Assembly: GCA_938008005.1 (NCBI GenBank) | Contig: CALLLZ010000034.1 | Span: 1-8,789 of the forward strand | Reading direction: 5' to 3' | DNA: 8,789 nt | Origin: an uncultured Marinicella sp. | GTDB taxonomy: Bacteria; Pseudomonadota; Gammaproteobacteria; Xanthomonadales; Marinicellaceae | Shown here: positions 1-5,822 of the stretch, one piece after another | Numbering within the stretch: the stretch's first letter is position 1 | Layout of the letters: the number at the start of each line of letters is the position of its first letter | The notes under the pieces: generated by a model | What the model saw: only the letters and a program-made list of their open reading frames with translations | The model's database searches: none | Told to the model about the DNA's origin: nothing | Program-made: the position numbers and the translations under genes

Positions 1-16
1 TTATAAGTAGGCGCAG

Positions 17-25
17 ATTTTACCA
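17..25 (-). promoter_or_regulatory. Possible extended -10 promoter for a divergent gene
   Basis: Read on the minus strand this is TGGTAAAAT, an extended -10 motif (TGn followed by a 5/6 match to TATAAT), followed by a CTGCGCC stretch. No good -35 is present, as expected for the extended class. It would drive a gene leaving the window to the left. Short motif only, so low confidence. Confidence 0.25.
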
Positions 26-143
26 TGCTATAGAATCTATTGTGTGCTTCTTTCAGATGGCTGAACCAAAGTAAGCAATCAGGTCATTAATTTAAGGGCA
101 AAAAATGCAACCAATACATTGTTATATAGTCAATTATATGTCT

Positions 144-160
144 CTTTTCAGATAGAAAAG
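144..160. repeat. Small perfect hairpin
   Basis: CTTTTC and GAAAAG form a perfect 6-bp inverted repeat around a 5-base loop (AGATA). No T-run follows on either strand, so it does not look like an intrinsic terminator. It could be a protein site or chance. Confidence 0.25.
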
Positions 161-215
161 TGGGAGTTGAAGATATGTGGAGGAAGTATCAAGTCTGATA
201 GGGTGTTGTTGAAAG

Positions 216-301
216 AAGCGAATCAAATGATGGAATTTAATGGATGCTGACTTTTGACACATTTAACATGGCTGGTATCTTGTATAATCAACGATTCGCT
301 T
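216..301. promoter_or_regulatory. Inverted repeat flanking the operon promoter (operator candidate)
   Basis: AAGCGAATC at 216-224 is the exact reverse complement of GATTCGCTT at 293-301. The two arms lie 68 bases apart and enclose the best promoter-like elements upstream of moxR. Inside the arms the similarity continues imperfectly (AAATGAT against GTTGAT). A pair of half-sites this far apart suits a looping repressor or two separate sites for one regulator; no regulator gene is in the window. The function is inference. Confidence 0.3.
254..288 (+). promoter_or_regulatory. Candidate promoter of the moxR-bat operon
   Basis: A perfect TTGACA lies at 254-259. Sixteen bases further is TATCTT (276-281), a 4/6 match preceded by TGG, giving an extended -10. 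A perfect TATAAT sits just after it at 283-288, but its distance from the TTGACA (23 bases) is too long for ordinary sigma70 use. Transcription would start near 290, leaving a leader of about 150 nt before moxR. A weaker alternative lies closer to the gene: TTGAAA at 375-380 with TGGTATTAA at 391-399. Confidence 0.4.
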
Positions 302-442
302 TTACCCAAGCCTGGCAACTAATGACTTAACGTCAAACAGAGAAAGTATAAAAAGATCAAGATTTTATTAAGTCTTGAAAAAATTTCTTTTGGTATTAAA
401 TATATCGGCAGCTTGAAGATCGCATACAAATAAAGGTTATAA

Positions 443-1441
443 ATGGAACAGAATACAATCGAAAAAAATACGGCAGAACTGGCACAAGCCTTTCAAGAAA
501 CCAGAAATGCCATCGGGACACAAATTTTGGGTCAACAAAAATTAGTTGACCGGTTATTGATGTCATTATTAGCACATGGTCATTTGTTGGTGGAAGGCGC
601 GCCTGGTTTGGCTAAAACCACTGCCATTAAAGTGCTTTCAGAATGTATTGAAGGTGATTTTCATCGAATTCAATTTACTCCTGATTTATTGCCAGCGGAT
701 TTAACTGGCACCGATGTATATCATGCCCAATCAGCTACTTTTGAATTTCAAAAAGGGCCGTTATTTCATAATTTAGTACTGGCTGATGAAGTGAACAGGG
801 CACCTGCAAAGGTACAGTCTGCCTTGTTAGAAGCGATGGGAGAACAACAAATCACAGTGGGTAAAACGACATATGATTTACCGAGGTTGTTCTTGGTTAT
901 GGCGACTCAAAATCCAATTGAACAGGAAGGTACTTACCCATTACCGGAAGCGCAGCTAGATCGTTTTTTAATGCATGTTACCATTGGTTACCCAGAGGCT
1001 GATACCGAATTGGATATCTTGAAATTGGCACAAAGTAAAGATTTGTCCGAGTTCAATCATAAGCCTGAAACGAGGAATCTGTTGACTCAAGAACAAATTT
1101 TTACCGCACAAAAACACATCATAAACTTGTTTGTGGCAGAAAATTTGGAAAAATATATGGTTGAGTTAATTTTGGCAACCAGAAACCCAGGTAAGTATGA
1201 TCAAAGTTTAGCCAACCAAATTGAGTTTGGCGGATCACCACGAGCCACCATCGCCTTGGATCGTTGCGCCAGAGCTCATGCTTTCTTATCCGGCCGGGAT
1301 CATTTATTACCTGAAGACATTCATGCTGTGATTCATGATGTATTACGACATCGCATCATATTGTCATTTGAAGCGGAAGCGGAAGGATTGACTGTTGATC
1401 AAGTGATTGACCAATTATTGGGTGCCGTGCCGCTGCCATAA
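443..1441 (+). CDS. moxR: MoxR-family AAA+ ATPase
   Basis: A cytoplasmic AAA+ ATPase of the MoxR family, 332 residues, a normal length for the family. These ATPases form rings and act as chaperones or remodelling motors on VWA-domain partners, which here are encoded directly downstream. Visible motifs are Walker A GAPGLAKTT at residues 52-60, Walker B LVLADE at 111-116 with D115 and E116 for magnesium and catalysis, sensor 1 in MATQNP with N157, an LDRF box at 172-175 whose R174 is the likely arginine finger, and sensor 2 GGSPRAT at 263-269 with R267. The C-terminal helical lid region (about 265-330) is complete. The ATG at 443 is set by AAAGG at 432-436, six bases upstream. It is the first gene of the operon, 27 nt before the DUF58 gene. 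All catalytic residues are intact, so it should be active. The in vivo substrate is unknown. Confidence 0.95.
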   Translation: MEQNTIEKNTAELAQAFQETRNAIGTQILGQQKLVDRLLMSLLAHGHLLVEGAPGLAKTTAIKVLSECIEGDFHRIQFTPDLLPADLTGTDVYHAQSATFEFQKGPLFHNLVLADEVNRAPAKVQSALLEAMGEQQITVGKTTYDLPRLFLVMATQNPIEQEGTYPLPEAQLDRFLMHVTIGYPEADTELDILKLAQSKDLSEFNHKPETRNLLTQEQIFTAQKHIINLFVAENLEKYMVELILATRNPGKYDQSLANQIEFGGSPRATIALDRCARAHAFLSGRDHLLPEDIHAVIHDVLRHRIILSFEAEAEGLTVDQVIDQLLGAVPLP

Positions 1442-1468
1442 GAGTTCTTAAGAAAAAACGAATCTTTG

Positions 1469-2461
1469 ATGCCGATGCATAATAAAATTAACTTGAATAC
1501 CCAAGTGGCAGCCAAAACGATGGTGGAAACCCGCCATCATGCGCGTCAATTTAATTTAACCGGTATTAAAAAGGCTTCATCGGCCATTTCAGGTCTACAT
1601 GACTCTAGATTTCGAGGGCGAGGTATGGATTATCAAGAATCCAGAATTTACCAAGCAGGAGATGACATCCGTAATATGGACTGGCGAGTCACAGCCAGAA
1701 CGGGTGATGCGCATACAAAATTATTTCAGGAAGAACGGGAACGCCCAACTTACTTAATTATTGATACCAACAGCAGTTTGCATTTTGGTACCAAAACTCA
1801 ATTTAAATCTGTACTGGCCAGTAAGGTTGCTGCTTTATTGGGTTGGTCTTCAGTACAACAAGGTGATCGCATTGGTGTGCTTACTTATGGGGTCAATGGG
1901 ATTCATATAGGTAAAGCCACAGCAGGTAAACGTGGCATGATGGCGATGATGTCACATCTAATCAAAGCCTTTGAACCCAGTCTTAAAGAAACTCCCACAG
2001 AGTACAATTTGGATCAGGCCTTGAAGCAATTACGTACCATTATCAGGCCGGGCAGTTTAGTCATTCTAGTCAGTGATTTTTATGCTTTGGGTGCTGATGC
2101 AAAAAGGCACTTACTACAACTGCGTAAACACAACGATGTTTTGGGTATTAAGATAAGCGACCCTTTTGAAAACCAAATGCCACTTCCAGCCTTGTATGGT
2201 GTAAAAACTGAACAAAGCCCTCGTGTGCTGGACAGTAAAAATAGCCGCATGCAGGAAAAGTTACAAGCCAAACAGCAAAATCATATTCAAGCTTTAAAAG
2301 ACAATGTTGTTAAAGCAGGTGTGCCATTGATTCCGATTCAAACTGATGACGTTTGGGTCAATACGTTGAAAAACGGTTTGACCAATCCAAGTTTGGCCTT
2401 CAGTCATTGGTTGGGGTCGCTTGTTCATAAACCGGTTTTTCGGCCAGGAAGAAACCAATGA
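1469..2461 (+). CDS. DUF58 domain-containing protein (VWA-like, MoxR partner)
   Basis: A soluble protein of 330 residues with no signal peptide or membrane segment. It belongs to the DUF58 family, which nearly always sits next to moxR. The family hallmark Y61-T78 (YQAGDDIRNMDWRVTART) is very well kept. The VWA-like fold follows: a strand ending in DTNSS at 99-103, where classical metal sites read DxSxS, and SDFYAL at 202-207. The third metal-site position is Asn instead of Ser, so metal binding may be weak or lost; such changes are common in this family. The start is uncertain: TTG 1466, ATG 1469 and ATG 1475 are in frame, with only a weak purine-rich stretch (1451-1458) upstream, and I prefer ATG 1469. 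It overlaps the next gene by ATGA at 2458-2461, which implies translational coupling. A likely role is as cytoplasmic adaptor of the MoxR ATPase (inference). Confidence 0.92.
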   Translation: MPMHNKINLNTQVAAKTMVETRHHARQFNLTGIKKASSAISGLHDSRFRGRGMDYQESRIYQAGDDIRNMDWRVTARTGDAHTKLFQEERERPTYLIIDTNSSLHFGTKTQFKSVLASKVAALLGWSSVQQGDRIGVLTYGVNGIHIGKATAGKRGMMAMMSHLIKAFEPSLKETPTEYNLDQALKQLRTIIRPGSLVILVSDFYALGADAKRHLLQLRKHNDVLGIKISDPFENQMPLPALYGVKTEQSPRVLDSKNSRMQEKLQAKQQNHIQALKDNVVKAGVPLIPIQTDDVWVNTLKNGLTNPSLAFSHWLGSLVHKPVFRPGRNQ

Positions 2462-3027
2462 ATTCAATTCAAGTTCCTATGCCAAACAGCTCTGGTCAAG
2501 AAGCCCAAGTACTTCCATTGCGAGACATAAAGTTACCTACCGAGCCAGGCTTCTGGCCTTTGGCGCCGGGTTGGTGGATGTTAATCATTGTAGTTTCAGC
2601 ATTGGCTTTTTGGTTAGGCATTAAATGGTATCGATACCGATTGAAGAAACGTCGTTGGCTGGAAATTGAGCAGCAATTATCTGAGCTGGAATTCATTTAC
2701 CAACAAAACAAAGATCAACAACAATTACTAACTGGCATTTCGGCATTTCTGCGGCGTTTTGTTAAATACCAACTTAACCAAGGCCGTGCGACGGCGTTGG
2801 TTGGAAATGATTGGGTCGCGCATTTGAATTTATACGATCAATCACAACCATTTAATGAATATAAATCAGCTTTAACTGCTGGTGTTTATCAGGCTGATTG
2901 TGATTATGACGCCCAAGGGTTGTTACAGCTTACTCGAAACTTTATACACAAACAGGTGATGAAACCTAATCATTCAATTCAGTTGATTTCAAATCAAGCT
3001 GATGAAGAGCAGCAACAGCATGTATAG
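2458..3027 (+). CDS. DUF4381 single-span membrane protein of the Bat operon
   Basis: A 189-residue protein of the DUF4381 family, found in moxR-DUF58-bat operons; its biochemical role is unknown. The short N-terminus carries the family signature LRDIKLP at residues 21-27 and PLAPGWW at 34-40. One transmembrane helix follows at about 38-57, then a strongly basic stretch (KWYRYRLKKRRW, 56-67), which by the positive-inside rule places the C-terminal part in the cytoplasm. That part is helical and contains an ISAFLRRFVKYQ segment (94-105) and a GNDWV motif (116-120), also typical of the family. The ATG at 2458 overlaps the stop of the DUF58 gene (ATGA) and has a good AGGA at 2446-2449. A plausible role is to anchor the cytoplasmic MoxR/DUF58 parts to the membrane (inference). 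Confidence 0.88.
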   Translation: MNSIQVPMPNSSGQEAQVLPLRDIKLPTEPGFWPLAPGWWMLIIVVSALAFWLGIKWYRYRLKKRRWLEIEQQLSELEFIYQQNKDQQQLLTGISAFLRRFVKYQLNQGRATALVGNDWVAHLNLYDQSQPFNEYKSALTAGVYQADCDYDAQGLLQLTRNFIHKQVMKPNHSIQLISNQADEEQQQHV

Positions 3028-3988
3028 TCTATATTGGCCGTGGGTGTTTGCTTTGTTACCGCTACCGTGGTTGATCAAAATTTTGCCACGGGTAAAGCAA
3101 GCCAGCATCACCACCATCAAAGCTCCTTTTTTGAATGATTTATTCAGTGCACAAAAAGGTCAGAATCATCAACATGCTTCATTGTTAAATTGGCTACCAT
3201 GGTTGTTGTTACTGTTGGCTGCCAGTCGGCCACAATGGATTGGTGAACCGATTGCTTTACCTGTTGAGGGTCGTGATTTGATGTTAGCGATTGATATTTC
3301 TGGCAGTATGGAGCAGAAAGACATGCAGATCAATGGCCAGGCAGTTGATCGTTTGACCGCAGTAAAGAAGGTGGCCGGTGAATTTATTGAGCGTCGTGTT
3401 GGAGATCGCATAGGGCTGATACTATTTGGTGAAAATGCTTATTTACAAGTGCCATTGACCTTTGATCGTAAAACCGTAAAAACACTATTGTATGAGGCAG
3501 CCATAGGATTGGCGGGTAAGTCGACGGCCATTGGTGATTCCATTGGTTTGGCAGTTAAGAAAGCTCGGGAAACCGAAGAAGGTAACCGTATATTAATCGT
3601 GTTGACTGATGGTCAAAATACAGCTGGAGCAATTGAGCCGCTCAAAGCGGCTGAATTGGCGCGGGCGGAAAACTTGAAAATATACACCATTGGTGTTGGT
3701 GCTGATGAGTTGGTAGTGAACAGTTTCTTTGGAGGTCAACGGCGTATTAACCCTTCATCTGATTTGGATGAAGATTCATTAAGGCGTATTTCGGCTATCA
3801 CCGAAGGTAAGTATTTTCGTGCCCGAGACACCCAAGAATTGGAACAAATTTACAGCATACTAGATAAGTTAGAACCTTTGGCTGAAGAAGAGCAATTTTA
3901 CCGTCCAACAGATGAACTTTATTTTTGGCCATTACTGGCTGCGCTGGTTGCGCTGTTTTTTACTTTATGGCTGAGGCGCGCACAATGA
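3020..3988 (+). CDS. batA: BatA, membrane-anchored VWA domain protein
   Basis: BatA of the Bat (aerotolerance) operon, 322 residues from the start chosen here. There are two N-terminal hydrophobic segments (about 3-20 and 56-68), a VWA domain (about 85-285) and a C-terminal membrane helix (about 301-318) ending in LRRAQ. The metal-ion site is complete: DISGS at 92-96, the loop Thr T169 in KSTAIGD, and Asp D197 in LTDGQNT. The basic loop between the first two helices and the basic C-tail suggest that the VWA domain faces the periplasm. Two in-frame starts exist. ATG 3002 would give 328 residues but lacks a Shine-Dalgarno. ATG 3020 has GAAGAG about 10 bases upstream and gives the N-terminus usual for the family (MYSLYWPW). 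Either start overlaps the DUF4381 gene. The stop overlaps the next start. It is expected to work with MoxR and BatB. Confidence 0.93.
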   Translation: MYSLYWPWVFALLPLPWLIKILPRVKQASITTIKAPFLNDLFSAQKGQNHQHASLLNWLPWLLLLLAASRPQWIGEPIALPVEGRDLMLAIDISGSMEQKDMQINGQAVDRLTAVKKVAGEFIERRVGDRIGLILFGENAYLQVPLTFDRKTVKTLLYEAAIGLAGKSTAIGDSIGLAVKKARETEEGNRILIVLTDGQNTAGAIEPLKAAELARAENLKIYTIGVGADELVVNSFFGGQRRINPSSDLDEDSLRRISAITEGKYFRARDTQELEQIYSILDKLEPLAEEEQFYRPTDELYFWPLLAALVALFFTLWLRRAQ

Positions 3989-5814
3989 TGGCAGAAATTG
4001 TTTGGAGCTCATTTCATTTTCTCAGGCCTCTTTGGCTCTGGTTACTGATACCTGCTGGAATTTTACTGTACTATTGGCTTAATAACTCCAGCCGTCAAGA
4101 TGGATGGCAACAAAGTTGTGATCCTGAGTTGCTTGAAGCCATGCAAATTCAAAGCGCAGCTAGGGCCAGTCGCTGGACTTGGTTGTATTGGCCAATTACG
4201 GTGTTAACCATATTGGCTTTAGCGGGTCCGGCGTTGCGACAAATGCCCGTACCCATGGTTAAAAACCAATCTGCTTTGGTTGTTGCTTTAGATGTTTCAA
4301 AAAGTATGTTGTCAGATGATTTAAAACCCTCTCGTTTACAACGCGCTAAATTTAAAATCGAAGATTTGCTTGAAAATCGCAAAGACGGTCAAACTGCTTT
4401 GGTGGTTTATTCAGGTGATGCCTTTGTGGTAACCCCCTTGACAGATGATACAGATACCATCGTTTCATTACTAGATGTCATTGACCCAAGTATTATGCCT
4501 GTTGATGGAACCAATACCGTGGTCGCTTTGGAAAAGGCGTCTCAATTGTTGGCTCAAGCTGGTGTCAATCAAGGCCAGATATTATTGGTAACTGACAGTA
4601 TAGATATGTATAAAAGCAAAGATCGCTTAAGCGAGGTCAATGAAGCTGGTACCACAGTTCACGTGCTGGCAGTGGGTACAGCTGAAGGTGCACCAATTCC
4701 AACTAATAAAGGTTTTTTGAAAGACTTGCGCGGTCAAATTGTTGTTCCCCAAGTCGATTATGCAAGCTTACAACAAGCTGCACAGATAGGGCAGGGGCGC
4801 TTCAGCGTATTGTCTAATAGTTTGAGTGATGATGAGTTGTATGAGGTTAAACCTGGTAATGGAGCTGATAATTCAATAGAAGACAACAGTATTGACGAAC
4901 AAGGCAGTGAAAAATTTATTGACGATGGTCCCTTATTGGCAATGTTAATTATTCCCTTATTGGCTTTGTTGTATCGACGAGGGATTTTGATGGTTTTGTG
5001 TTTGGGTTTCATGCTCAGCAGTGAAATCAGTTACGCGATGTCATGGAATGATTTATGGCTTAACAAAGATCAGCAAGCTTACCGACAGCTTGAATCTGCG
5101 CCAAATGAAGCATTTAACCGAGCTGAAAATAAACAAATCAAAGCTGCTGCTGCCTACAAAAAACAAGATTTTGAAGCAGCTAAAAACCTCTACCCAGAAA
5201 ATGGTCAAACGTTGAACGATTATTACAATCGTGGTAATGCTTTGGCTCAGGCAGGTGATTTTGAAAATGCTTTGAAAAGTTACGATCAGGCTTTAACTTA
5301 TGAACCTGAAGATGAAGATACTTTGTACAACAAAAATATTGTAGAGCAAGCACTGAAGCAAAAGGAACAACAGCAACAACAAAATCAAGAAAGCGAAGAA
5401 AACCAAGAAAACCAAGAAAACCAAGATTCAGAGCAAAGCCAGCAGAATCAGCAACAGCAAGAGAGTTCAGAACAAGAGAGTTCAGAACAAGAAAGGCAAG
5501 AACAACAGCAACAGGCTCAACAAGATAAGCAAGCTGAGTCCGATAGCGATCAATCCAATGAACAAGAAGATGAAAAAGAAGAACGCCAAACTCAGCAGCA
5601 AGAGCAACAAGAGCAGGCAGAGCAACAACAAGAAATTGAATTAACACCAGAAGAAAAAGCATTGGATGCCGAAGAAAAGCAAGCCATGGAGCAATGGCTG
5701 CGTCGCATTAAAGATGATCCAGGTGGATTAATGCGCCGCAAATTCTTGTACCAATATCACAAACGTAACCAAGATGGTGAAAGATATGACAATCAAACCA
5801 CAGAGGATTGGTAA
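3985..5814 (+). CDS. batB: BatB-TPR fusion (BatB/BatC), VWA and TPR membrane protein
   Basis: A 609-residue fusion of a BatB-type VWA protein with a BatC-like TPR part. Order: membrane helices at about 14-32 and 67-82; a VWA domain at about 95-290 with metal site DVSKS (103-107), T176 or T178 in DGTNT, and D204 in VTDS (TDG is usual); a membrane helix at about 316-330; then RRG and a second hydrophobic stretch ending SYA, resembling a retained signal peptide; a TPR unit near 410-455 (YNRGNALAQAGDFENALKSY); a Gln/Glu-rich linker at about 459-551; and a conserved tail WLRRIKDDPGGLMRRKFLYQ at 571-590. The likely topology puts the VWA and TPR parts in the periplasm. ATG 3985 overlaps the batA stop (ATGA) with TGAGG at 3972-3976; ATG 3988 is equally possible. 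The frame is open further upstream, to 3925, but that would lie deep inside batA. Confidence 0.92.
   Translation: MMAEIVWSSFHFLRPLWLWLLIPAGILLYYWLNNSSRQDGWQQSCDPELLEAMQIQSAARASRWTWLYWPITVLTILALAGPALRQMPVPMVKNQSALVVALDVSKSMLSDDLKPSRLQRAKFKIEDLLENRKDGQTALVVYSGDAFVVTPLTDDTDTIVSLLDVIDPSIMPVDGTNTVVALEKASQLLAQAGVNQGQILLVTDSIDMYKSKDRLSEVNEAGTTVHVLAVGTAEGAPIPTNKGFLKDLRGQIVVPQVDYASLQQAAQIGQGRFSVLSNSLSDDELYEVKPGNGADNSIEDNSIDEQGSEKFIDDGPLLAMLIIPLLALLYRRGILMVLCLGFMLSSEISYAMSWNDLWLNKDQQAYRQLESAPNEAFNRAENKQIKAAAAYKKQDFEAAKNLYPENGQTLNDYYNRGNALAQAGDFENALKSYDQALTYEPEDEDTLYNKNIVEQALKQKEQQQQQNQESEENQENQENQDSEQSQQNQQQQESSEQESSEQERQEQQQQAQQDKQAESDSDQSNEQEDEKEERQTQQQEQQEQAEQQQEIELTPEEKALDAEEKQAMEQWLRRIKDDPGGLMRRKFLYQYHKRNQDGERYDNQTTEDW
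5398..5424 (+). repeat. In-frame 9-bp tandem repeat (3 copies) in the BatB linker
   Basis: Three exact copies of GAAAACCAA (5398-5406, 5407-5415, 5416-5424) encode Glu-Asn-Gln three times. The unit is a multiple of three, so a change in copy number keeps the reading frame. It lies in the Gln/Glu-rich linker between the TPR part and the conserved C-terminal tail. Confidence 0.85.
5461..5490 (+). repeat. In-frame 15-bp tandem repeat (2 copies) in the BatB linker
   Basis: Two exact copies of GAGAGTTCAGAACAA (5461-5475 and 5476-5490) encode ESSEQ twice. The identity includes synonymous positions, which points to a recent duplication rather than selection on the protein alone. It is in frame, so expansion or loss would not break batB. 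Confidence 0.85.
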
Positions 5815-5822
5815 AGATATGA
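5773..5822 (+). repeat. Direct repeat carrying two possible batD starts
   Basis: The 17-base stretches 5773-5789 and 5806-5822 match at 14 positions, including a perfect AAAGATATGA (5780-5789 and 5813-5822). The copies are 33 bases apart, so the ATG codons at 5786 and 5819 are in the same frame, each preceded by the same six bases. The repeat spans the end of batB and the start of batD and makes the batD start ambiguous. Confidence 0.6.

Larger units (their letters stand above)
1..442. other. Intergenic region upstream of the moxR-bat operon
   Basis: No coding region can be supported here on either strand. All frames are broken by frequent stops, and the short ATG-started frames (for example at 175 and 227) are only about 7-8 codons long. 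The stretch holds promoter-like elements for the operon, a perfect 9-bp inverted repeat around them, a small hairpin at 144-160 and a possible minus-strand promoter at the left edge. It therefore looks like a divergent intergenic region, with the divergent gene lying outside the window. Confidence 0.6.

Noticed and set aside
3..74. A plus-strand open frame from the left edge ending in TAA at 72-74, as a possible gene tail
   Set aside because: Only 23 codons, with a composition (several Arg, Cys and Phe) that does not look coding, and it overlaps a possible minus-strand promoter. Nothing supports it beyond the absence of stops.
175..198. A 7-codon frame (MWRKYQV) with a GGAG-like site upstream, as a leader peptide
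   Set aside because: It lies upstream of the best operon promoter, so it would not be on the moxR transcript, and such tiny frames are frequent by chance.
2421..2624. A plus-strand open frame across the DUF58-DUF4381 junction
   Set aside because: It is out of frame with both genes, whose ends are fixed by an ATGA overlap and a good ribosome site. It shows no family features.
3925..3984. An N-terminal extension of BatB to a TTG codon at 3925
   Set aside because: It would overlap the batA coding region by about 60 bases and add a Cys-rich peptide unlike BatB N-termini. ATG 3985, with TGAGG upstream and the batA stop overlap, is a far better start.
5398..5490. Short repeats considered as a CRISPR array or other repeat element
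   Set aside because: The units are 9 and 15 bp, directly adjacent with no spacers, in frame and inside a coding region, so they are coding tandem repeats.
5180..5662. A 160-codon open frame on the minus strand opposite the BatB linker
   Set aside because: It results from the reverse complement of a biased Gln/Glu codon stretch, which gives long runs of Leu, Val and Ala codons without stops. It lies fully inside batB, which has clear domains in its own frame.
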